A stretch of DNA of 64,000 nucleotides from Streptomyces flaveolus (GTDB taxonomy: Bacteria; Actinomycetota; Actinomycetes; Streptomycetales; Streptomycetaceae): assembly GCF_014648815.1 (NCBI RefSeq), contig NZ_BMRV01000010.1:62001-126000 (forward strand), given 5' to 3'. This document shows, piece by piece, positions 34,514 to 42,773 of the stretch. Each line of letters begins with the position of its first letter. Within the stretch, counting starts at the first letter, position 1. The notes under the pieces are model-generated. The model made no database searches and was not told where the DNA came from. It saw only the letters and a list, made by a program, of their open reading frames with translations. The position numbers and the translations under genes were made by a program.

Positions 34514-35739
34514 GGTGCCTCGCTCAGGGCGTCCAGGGCGTCGAGCGCCGCGAGGACGTCGTCGGTGCCGATCCGCAGCAGCGCGGGGTCGGTCTCGTGG
34601 CCGTGCGGGTCGCCGTCCGGCCCGGGGTGCCACAGGGCGCGGTGGCGGGGGTGGTCCGGCGGGCCCCAGCGGCTGGGCGGGACGGGGCCGAAGAGGGTGA
34701 CGGAAGGGACGGCGTGGGCGACGGCGAGGTGGGCGATGCCGGTGTCGCCGCTGACCACGGCGCGGGCGCCGGCCACCAGGGCGGAGAGCCGGTCGTGGGG
34801 CAGACCGCCGGCGAACACGTCCGCGTCGGGCAGGTCGGCGAGTTTCGCGAGGCGGGCCACGAGGTCGCCCTCGTCCGCTCCCCCGGTGACCACGACCCGC
34901 CGGCCGCGGGCCCGCAGGGCGTCGGCGACGGCGGCGTACCGCTCGACGGGCCAGCAGCGGGAGGGGGCGCCGGCGCCGGGGTGCAGGACGATCGCGCCGG
35001 GCGCCGGGGAGGGGGTGCCCGGGCGGGGCAGGCGCAGGTCGGTGGGGTCGGCCTCGATGCCGTAGGCCGTCAGGAGCCGGCACCAGCGGTCGCGTTCGTG
35101 CTCGTCCGCGTACCAGGGCGGGCCGACGACCTCGGGGGTCTCCGGGTGGGCGAACGCCAGCAGTCGCCGCGGGCGCAGGCGCATCAGCAGCCGGTGACTG
35201 GGCGGTCCGTTGCCGTGCAGGTCGACGGCGACGTCCGGGGGCGGGCCGGTCCAGTCCAGGGTGCGCGGCACGGCCCGGCCGGGCTCGGCGGCGGGCAGCA
35301 CCCGGTCCACGGCACCGGTCGCCGCGACGACGGGCGCCAGCTCGGCGGGGGTGGCCAGCACCAGCTCGTGCCCGGGGTACGCCCGACGCAGGGCGCGCAG
35401 CGCGGGGACACCGGCGAGAAGGTCCCCGAGCCCGAGGGCACGCAGCACGAGAACCCGCGGCAGCCCTCCGGGGGCGGCGGACGCGGAGACGGCGGGCGGC
35501 GCGTACGCCGCGTCGGCGGACGGCGGATGCACCGGATCGCCCGTCACCGGGCCCCCGCCCGACGGCGGACGCATCCCACCCCCGCCGGCCGGCCCGGACG
35601 GGCCACCGCGGGCTTCGGCCCGTACCGCCGGACCGTGGCCCCCTGACGGACGTGCCGTCGGCTCACCGGCGGACGGCGGATGCACCGGATCGCCCGTCAC
35701 CGGGCCTCCGGCGGAGGGCCGAGCCGTGGGGCTGTTCAT
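34510..35739 (-). CDS. GT9 (heptosyltransferase-type) glycosyltransferase with repetitive N-terminal extension
   Basis: A 409-residue protein. Residues from about 93 (LPRVLVLRALGLGDLLAGVP) to the end form a GT-B GT9 enzyme: ALGLGD phosphate loop, VDLHGNGP, LHPGAGAPSRCWP, VVVTGGADE and SGDTGIAHLAVAHAVPSVTL, VTLFGPVPPSRWG. GT9 members move ADP-heptose onto lipid or sugar acceptors, which fits HldE, GmhA and GmhB in the same operon. Residues 1-92 are Gly/Pro/Ser-rich and contain a 39-bp DNA repeat twice, coding GPVTGDPVHPPSA. A shorter product from an internal start is possible (for example ATG near residue 56). It overlaps both neighbours by 4 bases. Confidence 0.87.
   Translation of the reverse strand: MNSPTARPSAGGPVTGDPVHPPSAGEPTARPSGGHGPAVRAEARGGPSGPAGGGGMRPPSGGGPVTGDPVHPPSADAAYAPPAVSASAAPGGLPRVLVLRALGLGDLLAGVPALRALRRAYPGHELVLATPAELAPVVAATGAVDRVLPAAEPGRAVPRTLDWTGPPPDVAVDLHGNGPPSHRLLMRLRPRRLLAFAHPETPEVVGPPWYADEHERDRWCRLLTAYGIEADPTDLRLPRPGTPSPAPGAIVLHPGAGAPSRCWPVERYAAVADALRARGRRVVVTGGADEGDLVARLAKLADLPDADVFAGGLPHDRLSALVAGARAVVSGDTGIAHLAVAHAVPSVTLFGPVPPSRWGPPDHPRHRALWHPGPDGDPHGHETDPALLRIGTDDVLAALDALDALSEAP
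35515..35553. repeat. 39-bp direct repeat, copy A
   Basis: Identical over 39 bases to 35668-35706 and in the same reading frame of the GT9 gene, 153 bases (51 codons) away. It begins GGCGGACGGCGGATGCACCG. Confidence 0.85.
35668..35706. repeat. 39-bp direct repeat, copy B
   Basis: Second perfect copy, close to the 5-prime end of the GT9 gene. The repeat encodes part of the low-complexity extension and gives a target for in-frame deletion or duplication. Confidence 0.85.
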
Positions 35740-37106
35740 CGGACGCCCTCCGCCGCCCGGGCCATCAGGGCCGTGGAGGAGCGGCCGTCGAGGTACGGCA
35801 GCAGGACCGCCTGGCCGCCCCATTCCTGGAGCAGGGCGGCCTCGGGGAGGTCGGCGCCCGCGTAGTCGCCGCCCTTGACCCAGACGTCGGGCCGCAGGTC
35901 GCCCAGGAGGCGTTCCGGGGTGTCCTCGTCGAACACGGCGACCGCGTCGACGCAGGCGAGGGCGCGCAGGACGCGGACGCGGTCGGCGAGGGGGTTGACG
36001 GGGCGGCCGTCGCCCTTGCGGCGCCGCACCGACGCGTCGGAGTTGACGCACACCACCAGGCAGTCGCCGAGCCGCCGCGCGGCCTGGAGGAGGCCGACGT
36101 GCCCGGCGTGCAGCAGGTCGAAGCAGCCGCCCGCGGCGACGACGGTGCCGTGCTGGGCGCGGACGCGGGCGGCCAGGGCGTGCGGGTCGTCGGTGTCGCC
36201 CCGCGGGTCCGTCTCCGGGCCGGAGCCGGCCGGGGGCAGGGCGCCCGCGCCGCCCGCGGCGACGAACGCCGTCGCGGAGGTCACCGCGCCCTCGACGGCC
36301 TCTCCCACCAGCGCGCCGTCGGCGAGCAGCCCGGCGGCGGTCGCGGCGAACCGGTCGCCGGCGCCGCAGGAGTCCCCGTGGTGGGAGGCGGGCGCGGGAA
36401 CGAGCAGGGGGTGCTCGCCGTACGACAGCAGGGCGCCCCGCGCCCCGAGGGTCACCGTCACCGCGGCCACCCGCCAGTCGCGGACGAGCGCGGCGGCGTG
36501 GTGTGCGGCGGCGCGCAGGCCGCCGCCGGCATCGCCGTCCTGGGGTGCGAAGCCGTGCGCCTCCTTCTCCGCGGGTGTCACCAGCCGGGTGCCGGGCACC
36601 GGAGCGCCCCCGCGCGGGTGCGGGTCCCAGACCAGGGGCGGGCGGGCGGCCAGTACGTCCCGCAGGGCGTCCGCCGCGCCGCGGCCGTAGTCGGAGACCA
36701 GCACGGCCCGCGCGGAGCGCAGCGCGGTACGGGCCTCGTCCGTGGCCTCGCGGGCCCGGCCGCCGCCACGGTCGAGGCGGACGACGGGCCGGTCCTGGGC
36801 GAGGACACGGGTCTTCTCGGGCAGCGTGCCGGTCAGCGGCAGGGCGACCAACGTCAGCCACGGCTCCAGCAGTTCGCGCAGCACCCGGCTCGCCGGGTCG
36901 TCGCCGACGCCCGCGATCAGCGTGACCTCGCGGCCGTCGCGGGCGGCGAGGTAGGCGGCGAGCGCGGCGCCGCCCGGCCGTACCCGTTCGGCGCACCCGG
37001 AGACGACCGGTACGGGCGCGTCGGGGGCGAGCCGGTCGGCGGAGCCGGTCAGGTCGCGGTCCAGCAGGGCGTCGCCGACCACCACCAGCGGGGTCCTGTC
37101 AGCCAT
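35736..37106 (-). CDS. hldE: bifunctional heptose-7-phosphate kinase / heptose-1-phosphate adenylyltransferase
   Basis: A 456-residue fusion. The N-terminal PfkB-type kinase (1 to about 300) has RVRPGGAALAAYLAARDG and the anion hole GAGD at 248-251. The C-terminal cytidylyl-transferase-like domain has GGCFDLLHAGHVGLLQAARR (HxGH at 333-336), VNSDASVRRRKGDGRPV, RPDVWVKGGDY and LDGRSSTALM. HldE phosphorylates D-glycero-D-manno-heptose 7-phosphate and then adenylylates the 1-phosphate to ADP-heptose (a GDP route cannot be excluded). Partners GmhA and GmhB are in the same operon. ATG 37106 was chosen; an in-frame GTG four codons upstream overlaps the GGAGG site. The combination is well known from LPS bacteria but has no LPS target here. 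Confidence 0.92.
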   Translation of the reverse strand: MADRTPLVVVGDALLDRDLTGSADRLAPDAPVPVVSGCAERVRPGGAALAAYLAARDGREVTLIAGVGDDPASRVLRELLEPWLTLVALPLTGTLPEKTRVLAQDRPVVRLDRGGGRAREATDEARTALRSARAVLVSDYGRGAADALRDVLAARPPLVWDPHPRGGAPVPGTRLVTPAEKEAHGFAPQDGDAGGGLRAAAHHAAALVRDWRVAAVTVTLGARGALLSYGEHPLLVPAPASHHGDSCGAGDRFAATAAGLLADGALVGEAVEGAVTSATAFVAAGGAGALPPAGSGPETDPRGDTDDPHALAARVRAQHGTVVAAGGCFDLLHAGHVGLLQAARRLGDCLVVCVNSDASVRRRKGDGRPVNPLADRVRVLRALACVDAVAVFDEDTPERLLGDLRPDVWVKGGDYAGADLPEAALLQEWGGQAVLLPYLDGRSSTALMARAAEGVR

Positions 37107-37114
37107 GCGCCGCG

Positions 37115-37714
37115 TCACCTCCGCGTCCTCTTGCCGGGCACGCCCCGTTCCAGGGCGGCGTCGAAGGCCGCGCAGATCATGTGCACGGCGACCAGGTGGA
37201 TCTCCTGGACGGTCGCCGTGGAGGGGGCGTCCACGCACAGGGACTCGTCGCTGCCCGCCATGAGCGGGTTCGGGGCGCAGCCGGTGAGGGCCCACACCCG
37301 GACGCCGGCCGCGCGGGCCGCGTCGGCGGCGGAGAGCAGGTTGGCGCTGGCGCCGGACGTGGACAGCAGCATCAGGACGTCGCCGTCGCGGCCGTGGGCG
37401 CGCACCTGGCGGGCGAACACCTCGTCGACGCCGTAGTCGTTGGCGATCGCGGTGGTGCTGGAGGTGTCGGCGTGCAGGGCGATCGCGGAGAACGGCGGCC
37501 GGTCGTCGCGGTAGCGGCCGACGAGTTCGGCGGTCAGGTGCTGGGCCTGGGCGGCGCTGCCGCCGTTGCCCGCGGCCAGCAGCCTGCCGCCGCCGGACAG
37601 GACGCCGGCGAGCCGCTCGCCCCAGCGTTCGGTGACGTGCGCGGAGGCGCGGAACGCCCGCAGCGCCTCCTGGAGTTCGTCGCAGTGTCCGACGACGGGC
37701 GGGTGCACGGTCAT
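37115..37714 (-). CDS. gmhA: sedoheptulose-7-phosphate (phosphoheptose) isomerase
   Basis: A 199-residue SIS-domain protein. The motifs are AAGNGGSAAQAQHLTAELVG (47-66, including H59 and E63), ALHADTSSTTAIANDYGVDE, LLSTSGASANLLSAADAAR and TVQEIHLVAVHMICAAFD with Q170 and H178, the residues used by GmhA for aldose-ketose isomerisation. It makes D-glycero-D-manno-heptose 7-phosphate from sedoheptulose 7-phosphate, the first committed step to nucleotide heptose. The start ATG shares a base with the stop of the upstream GT4 gene (TGATG), and AAGGAGG lies just ahead. The length is normal for the family. Confidence 0.92.
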   Translation of the reverse strand: MTVHPPVVGHCDELQEALRAFRASAHVTERWGERLAGVLSGGGRLLAAGNGGSAAQAQHLTAELVGRYRDDRPPFSAIALHADTSSTTAIANDYGVDEVFARQVRAHGRDGDVLMLLSTSGASANLLSAADAARAAGVRVWALTGCAPNPLMAGSDESLCVDAPSTATVQEIHLVAVHMICAAFDAALERGVPGKRTRR

Positions 37715-38931
37715 CACGCCACCTCCTTCGACAGGGCGTGGTCGGCGAGGGTCAGGCGGTACACCTGTTCCGCGCCGTCGGCGACGCGCCGCCACGTGTA
37801 GTGCTTGAGGACGCGTTCGCGACCGGCCGCCCCGTACCGGCGCCGCAGTTCCTCGTCCGCGAGGAGTTCGCAGGCGGCCTCGGCGATCGCGTCCGGGTCC
37901 TGCGGGGCGACGAGGCGGCCCGTGACCCCGTCGGCGACGGAGTCGCGGTGGCCGCCGACGTCGGTGGCGAGGACGGGCACGCCGCAGGCCATGGCCTCCA
38001 GCGGGACGATGCCGAACGGCTCGTAGACCGGGGTGCACAGCACCAGGTCCGCGCTGCCGAGCAGGGCGGGCATGTCGCGCGGGTCGACCGCGCCGAGCAG
38101 CCGGACCCGGTCGGCGACGCCGACGCGGCGGGCGAGCGCGGTCAGGCGCCGTGCCTCGGGATCGGCGTCCACGGCGTCGGACGGCGGGCCGCCCGCGATG
38201 AGGAGTTCGGTGTCGGGGACGTCGACGAGTGCCTGGATCGCCTGGTCGTAGCCCTTGCGGGGCACCAGCCGGCCGCAGGCCAGCAGCCGGTGCCGCTGCC
38301 GCCGGGCAGGGGTGCGGCCGGAGGCGGCGCCGGGGCGGAACTGCCCGGCGTCGACGCCGCAGGGCACGACGGACACCTGCCGGGGCGGTACGCCCATGTC
38401 GCCGAGTTCGACGACCTCGTCGGTGCAGGTGGCCAGCACCCGTTCGCAGGTGCGGCCGATCTGCCGCTCGATGCCGATGCGCTCGTACGGGCTGGTGTCC
38501 CGCGTGCCCTGGTGGCGCCGCTTGACGGTGCCGAGGGCGTGGAAGGTCTGCACGCAGGGGATGCCGTGCGGTCCGGCGCCGATCTGGGACGCCATGCCGG
38601 ACATCCAGAAGTGGGCGTGGACCACGTCGGGCCGCTCGCGGCTCCACGCGCGCGCCAGGTACGCGCCGAACGTCGGCATGTGCGGGAACAGGGCGTCCTT
38701 GGGGACGACCTCGGCCGGTCCGGCCGGCACGTGCTCGACCGTGCCGCCGCCGGGCAGCGGCACCCGGTCGGGCAGGTCCAGCGAGTCACGGCGGGTGTAG
38801 ACCGTGACGTCGTGGCCGCGCCGGGCCAACTCCTCGGTGAGACGGGCCACGTAGACGTTCTGTCCACCGGCGTCGACGCCGCCGAGCGCGGCGAGCGGAC
38901 TCGCGTGCTCGGACACCATGGCGATCCTCAT
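37714..38931 (-). CDS. GT4 family glycosyltransferase
   Basis: A 405-residue GT-B enzyme. MRIAMVSEHASPLAALGGVD, then GGQNVYVARLTEELARRGHDVTVYTRR, is the typical start of GT4 enzymes related to sucrose-phosphate synthase and MshA. VVHAHFWMSG, VPCGVDAGQFRP, LLACGRLVPRKGYDQAI and the C-terminal E-x7-E motif PVYEPFGIVPLEAMACGVPV are present, so it is probably a retaining enzyme. The donor may be a nucleotide sugar such as ADP- or GDP-heptose or a hexose. It overlaps the downstream gmhA gene by one base and the upstream GT4 gene by four. Confidence 0.9.
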   Translation of the reverse strand: MRIAMVSEHASPLAALGGVDAGGQNVYVARLTEELARRGHDVTVYTRRDSLDLPDRVPLPGGGTVEHVPAGPAEVVPKDALFPHMPTFGAYLARAWSRERPDVVHAHFWMSGMASQIGAGPHGIPCVQTFHALGTVKRRHQGTRDTSPYERIGIERQIGRTCERVLATCTDEVVELGDMGVPPRQVSVVPCGVDAGQFRPGAASGRTPARRQRHRLLACGRLVPRKGYDQAIQALVDVPDTELLIAGGPPSDAVDADPEARRLTALARRVGVADRVRLLGAVDPRDMPALLGSADLVLCTPVYEPFGIVPLEAMACGVPVLATDVGGHRDSVADGVTGRLVAPQDPDAIAEAACELLADEELRRRYGAAGRERVLKHYTWRRVADGAEQVYRLTLADHALSKEVA

Positions 38932-39878
38932 CGGGTCACCTCCTTCAGCAGCCGCTCCCAGTCGTCCAGGAAGCGGGACAGCCCGTAACGGGACAGGGCC
39001 GCCGCACGGGCGCCGTCGCCGACCGTCCGCGCGTGCAGCGGGTCGGCGAGGAAGTCGCGTACGGCGTCGGTCAGTACGTCGATGCGGTTGGAGACGACCC
39101 CGGCGCCCGGGGGCACGGCCTCGGTCACCTCCGTGGTGGCGAGCGCGACCACGGGCATGCCCAGGTGCATGGCCTCCAGCAGGGACAGTCCGAGGGAGGT
39201 CCAGCGGACGGGGTGGACGTAGACGCGCCGGCGGGCGAGCTCGGTGTGCAGGTCGCTCTGGACGACGTCCTGGGTGCGGCAGCGCCCGGGGTCGACGCCG
39301 AGGTGTCCGGCGAGTCCCTCGGTGCGCATGCCGAACACGTCGAGCGGGGCGGCGCGGGCGAACTCGGGCAGCAGGTCGGTGCCGGTCGTGCGGCCGCGCC
39401 GGACGGGCTCGTTGACGACGACGGCCGCCCGGTCCAGCTCGCCGGTCCAGCGGTGTCCCGGGTCGATGATGCCGTGCTCGATGACGGTGGCGTGGGCCGG
39501 TCCGGAGTCCCACATCAGCCGGTTGAAGTGGGTGACGTGGACGAGGGTGACGCCGGGGATGCCGGCGGCGGGGTGGCGGGTGTCGGGCACGTCGCCGTCG
39601 GGGGCGTTGTGCTCGAGGTAGACCAGGGGCGGGCGGCGGCCGAGCCACTGGTCGACCAGGGCGAGTTCGTGGGGACGCTGGAGGATCACCAGGTCGATGT
39701 CCTCCTCCCGCAGCTTCTCCGGCGGGACCTCGATCACCGACTCGGGCCAGTCCCAGGTGCGGGCGCGGCCGAGGCCGTCGGGTCCGCGGTCCGGGGTGAC
39801 GGGGACGAGGTAGGTGTGCGGGCCCTGCACGAAGGCCGTGGTCCACGACCCGTGCACGTGCCAGATGAGGATCCTCAT
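38928..39878 (-). CDS. GT4-like glycosyltransferase
   Basis: A 316-residue GT-B protein, shorter than usual. MRILIWHVHGSWTTAFVQGP opens it. VHVTHFNRLMWDSG and HGIIDPGHRWTG are in the linker, and VHPVRWTSLGLSLLEAMHLG is the donor-binding motif, where the E-x7-E pattern is partly replaced (SLGLSLLEAM). The family is recognisable in related glycan clusters of actinobacteria. Donor and acceptor are unknown. It overlaps both neighbours by 4 bases. With 316 residues it lacks part of the N-terminal Rossmann insertions but seems complete. Confidence 0.82.
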   Translation of the reverse strand: MRILIWHVHGSWTTAFVQGPHTYLVPVTPDRGPDGLGRARTWDWPESVIEVPPEKLREEDIDLVILQRPHELALVDQWLGRRPPLVYLEHNAPDGDVPDTRHPAAGIPGVTLVHVTHFNRLMWDSGPAHATVIEHGIIDPGHRWTGELDRAAVVVNEPVRRGRTTGTDLLPEFARAAPLDVFGMRTEGLAGHLGVDPGRCRTQDVVQSDLHTELARRRVYVHPVRWTSLGLSLLEAMHLGMPVVALATTEVTEAVPPGAGVVSNRIDVLTDAVRDFLADPLHARTVGDGARAAALSRYGLSRFLDDWERLLKEVTR

Positions 39879-40864
39879 GCCTCCCCCAGGAGTTTCTCGA
39901 CGGCGGCGGCCACGTCGGTGGCGGTGACGCTGTTCAGGCAGGGGTGGCCCGGGACGGGACAGTCCCGGGCCCTGCTGTCGGCGCAGGGCGCGTCCTGGTC
40001 GCCGAGCAGGACGTACGGGACGCCGTACGGCCGCCAGCGCTCGGCCGGTACGACCGGGGCGAACAGGGACACGACGGGGGTGCCGACGGCGGCGGCGAGG
40101 TGGGCGGGCGCGGTGTTGCCGGTGACGACGGCCGAGGCGCCCGCGAGGACGCCGGACAGTTCCGGGGCCTCGGTGCGGCCGCCGAGGTCGGTGCCGTGGG
40201 CGCCCGCGACGTACGCGGTGAGGTCGCGCTCGTCGGGGCCGCCGGTGACCAGCACGCGGTGTCCGGCGGCGGCCAGTTCGCGTACGGCCTCGGCGCTGCG
40301 CTCGGGGCTCCAGGCGCGGGCGGGGACGCTGGCGCCGGGGTGCAGGACGACGTACGGGCCGGGTCCGGTGAGGTCGTCGGTGCGGGGCGGCGGGTGCACC
40401 CGGAGCCGCCCGTCGTCGGTCCGCGGGAACCCGGCCGCCTCGGCGAGGTCGAGGGCGGCCTCGGCCTCGTGGGCGTGCGGGGCGCGCCGGTGGCGCAGGT
40501 CGAGCAGGGAGCCGGGGTAGTCCACGCTGTCCGCGGCGATGTACCGGACGCCGGCCAGGCGCAGCACCAGGGCGGTGGGCAGCGGGGACTGGTGGAAGGA
40601 GGTGAGGACCAGCGCCGTGTCGGCGTCGATCCGCTCCACCAGGGCGTCGATGTCCTCCCGTCGGACGTCGGGCGGCCGGAAACCGCCCCACGGCGCGTCC
40701 CACACCAGGACCTCGTCCACGCCGGGCAGCAGCCGGGCGGCGGGTGCGCCGCGCGGTCCGCACAGCAGGGTGACGTGGTCGGCGCGGGCGGCGACGGCAC
40801 GCACGGCGGGTCCGGCGAGCAGCACGTCGCCGAAGCTGTCGAGCCGGGTGACCAGGGCCTTCAT
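39875..40864 (-). CDS. GT9 (heptosyltransferase-type) glycosyltransferase
   Basis: A 329-residue GT9 enzyme: MKALVTRLDSFGDVLLAGPA is the N-terminal phosphate/acceptor loop, LTSFHQSPLPTALVLRLAGV is in the core, LHPGASVPARAWSPER and VLVTGGPDERDL are in the second Rossmann domain, and VVTGNTAPAHLAAAVGTPVV, VSLFAPVVPAERWRPY is the donor-binding region. A Cys pair near the C-terminus (CADSRARDCPVPGHPC) is as in other heptosyltransferase-like proteins. It likely transfers the heptose made by GmhA, GmhB and HldE. It overlaps GmhB and the GT4 gene by 4 bases each. Confidence 0.9.
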   Translation of the reverse strand: MKALVTRLDSFGDVLLAGPAVRAVAARADHVTLLCGPRGAPAARLLPGVDEVLVWDAPWGGFRPPDVRREDIDALVERIDADTALVLTSFHQSPLPTALVLRLAGVRYIAADSVDYPGSLLDLRHRRAPHAHEAEAALDLAEAAGFPRTDDGRLRVHPPPRTDDLTGPGPYVVLHPGASVPARAWSPERSAEAVRELAAAGHRVLVTGGPDERDLTAYVAGAHGTDLGGRTEAPELSGVLAGASAVVTGNTAPAHLAAAVGTPVVSLFAPVVPAERWRPYGVPYVLLGDQDAPCADSRARDCPVPGHPCLNSVTATDVAAAVEKLLGEA

Positions 40865-41757
40865 CGGGGCCTCCCACGGGTGTCGACGCGGACGGGGCTC
40901 GGCGCGGCGGTGCCGTCGCCGGGGGTCCCCTCACCGGTGCCGGCGGCCGGTCGGCCGCGGCCGGTGCCGGGTCCGTCCGGCCGCGGGCCGGTGCTGTCCC
41001 CGCCGCGGCGGGCGCCGGCCCGGTCCCGCTCCGGCGGGGGCGCGTCCCGGTCCGGCGGGGTCCGGTCGCGGCGGGCCGCGGGTCCGGCGGACGCCCGTGG
41101 GGCATCGTCGGAGGCGGACCGGCCGGCTGCCGTGGGGCCGGCCGGAGCCGGCACGGTGGTTCCCGTGGTGCCGTCGCCGCCGCCCGTGCCGAACGCCGCC
41201 CGGACGGGCCGCTCGTTCACCAGGACCCTGCCTTTCGGCGGGCCGGTGAGGAGCGCGCGTACGGCGGTCAGGAGGTCGGGGGCGACATGGTCCGCGGCGG
41301 CCGTCTCCTCGGGGCGGGTCCGTTCGTTCGGGACGAGGATGCCGTGGGCGCCCGCCCGTCGCGCCGCCTCGACGTCGGCGCCGATGTCGCCGATGACGAC
41401 GCAGTCGGCGGGGGCGGCGCGGACGCGTCCGGCCGCCCACAGCACCAGGCCGGGCCGCGGCTTGCGGCAGTGGCAGCCGTCGTCGGGGCCGTGCGGGCAG
41501 ATCGCCCAGACGTCGAAGGGGCCGATCAGCTCGTCGACGCGCCGGTTGAGGCGGCGGACGTCGATGTCGCTGATCAGGCCGCGCGCGATGCCGGACTGGT
41601 TGGTGACGACGCCGACGCGGATGCCGTGTTCGCGCAGCAGCGCGACCGCCTCGCGGGCGCCGTCGACGGGCCGGACCCGTCCGGGGTCCCCGTTGTAGGG
41701 GACGTCGTGGACGAGGGTGCCGTCGCGGTCGAAGAGCACCGCCTCGACGGGGCTCAT
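40861..41757 (-). CDS. gmhB: heptose bisphosphate phosphatase (HAD) with disordered C-terminal tail
   Basis: A 298-residue protein. Residues 1-185 form a HAD-IIIA phosphatase: nucleophile LFDRDGTL (D10, D12), VVTNQSGIARG, the zinc loop CPHGPDDGCHCRKPRPG and VIGDIGADVEAARRAGAHGI. GmhB removes the 7-phosphate of D-glycero-D-manno-heptose 1,7-bisphosphate between the two HldE reactions. The last ~105 residues are Gly/Pro/Arg/Asp-rich, without predicted structure, and unusual for the family (normally about 180-190). The extension might be spurious fusion or a flexible linker. ATG 41757; 4-base overlaps on both sides. Confidence 0.88.
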   Translation of the reverse strand: MSPVEAVLFDRDGTLVHDVPYNGDPGRVRPVDGAREAVALLREHGIRVGVVTNQSGIARGLISDIDVRRLNRRVDELIGPFDVWAICPHGPDDGCHCRKPRPGLVLWAAGRVRAAPADCVVIGDIGADVEAARRAGAHGILVPNERTRPEETAAADHVAPDLLTAVRALLTGPPKGRVLVNERPVRAAFGTGGGDGTTGTTVPAPAGPTAAGRSASDDAPRASAGPAARRDRTPPDRDAPPPERDRAGARRGGDSTGPRPDGPGTGRGRPAAGTGEGTPGDGTAAPSPVRVDTRGRPR

Positions 41758-42773
41758 GCGGCCACCTCCTGCCAGGCGCGGGCGCCGCGGTGCCGCCACA
41801 GTCCGGTCAGCCGGTGCCAGGTCGCGGCGGGCGGGATGAGGGCGCTGGTGACCAGCATGGTCGTCACCTCGTGGCGGGTGCGCGGTCCGGGGGCGATGCG
41901 GGCCCAGGCGAACTCGGCGGTGCCGGCGACCCAGCCGAGCCCGGCGAGCGCGGCGGCCCGGGGACGGCCGGCGGCCGCGAGGGCGAGGGCGGCGGCGCCG
42001 GCGGCGGTGATCGCGGCGTGGCGGCGGATGCGGCCCCGGGGGGCCACCGCCTTGGACCACCAGTCGGGGCCGTGCAGGCGCCGCATCAGGGCGTCGTCGG
42101 CGTTGCCGCGCTGCTGTTTCAGGGACACCCAGCGGGAGGCGGGGCGTACGGGGTGGCGGGTGGTGCGGCGGCCCCGCTGGATGCGCCAGCCGGCGTCGAG
42201 GACGCGCAGCGCGAGGTCGGCGTCCTCGCGGAAGGCGCGCGGGAAGCGCTCGTCGAAGCCGCGGACCTGCTTGAGCACGTCGGTGCGGTACGCCATGTCG
42301 GCGGTGATCCAGCGGGCCCGGGCGAGGCCCGCCGTGCCGCGTTCCCAGTCGGTGGGGCGGCGTTCGCCGGGCAGGGGTACGGCGATGACGCCCTGGACCG
42401 CGCCGGTGTCGGGGGCGGCCTCGGCGAGGTCCTGGACCAGCTGGTCGCACCAGTGCGGGCCTACCTGGACGTCGTCGTCGAGGAACGCGGTCCACGGCGA
42501 GGTGACCGCGCGGATGCCGGTGTTGCGGGCGGCGGCGGGCCCGCGGCCTCCGCTGCGCAGTACCACCGTGCGTTCGCGCAGGTCGCCGAGGACGCTCAGC
42601 GCGTGGTCCAGTGCCGCCGGGTCGGCGTCGGGTGCGGGCCGGTCGTCGACGAGGACGATCTCGTCGGGGCGCGGCCCGTGTGCCGCGGCCAGCGCGGCCA
42701 GGCAGTCGGCCAGCGTGTCGCGGGCGAGCGTGGGGACGACGACGGCGTAGCCGGTCATGGGGGCGCCGGTCAT
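41754..42773 (-). CDS. GT2 family glycosyltransferase with C-terminal membrane segments
   Basis: A 339-residue GT-A enzyme: YAVVVPTLARDTLADCLAAL start, LVDDRPAPD as the acidic turn, FLDDDVQVGPHWCDQLVQDL as DxD, and RWITADMAYRTDVLKQVRGF, DERFPRAFREDADLALRV as the ED motif. After about residue 250, two or three hydrophobic stretches (ITAAGAAALALAAA, ALAGLGWVAG, MLVTSALIPPAATW) suggest membrane anchoring, so it likely acts on a lipid-linked acceptor. It resembles rhamnosyl/galactofuranosyl-type GT2 proteins. The first ATG at 42773 is used here; a second is five codons later. It overlaps the carbamoyltransferase stop by 4 bases. Confidence 0.87.
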   Translation of the reverse strand: MTGAPMTGYAVVVPTLARDTLADCLAALAAAHGPRPDEIVLVDDRPAPDADPAALDHALSVLGDLRERTVVLRSGGRGPAAARNTGIRAVTSPWTAFLDDDVQVGPHWCDQLVQDLAEAAPDTGAVQGVIAVPLPGERRPTDWERGTAGLARARWITADMAYRTDVLKQVRGFDERFPRAFREDADLALRVLDAGWRIQRGRRTTRHPVRPASRWVSLKQQRGNADDALMRRLHGPDWWSKAVAPRGRIRRHAAITAAGAAALALAAAGRPRAAALAGLGWVAGTAEFAWARIAPGPRTRHEVTTMLVTSALIPPAATWHRLTGLWRHRGARAWQEVAA

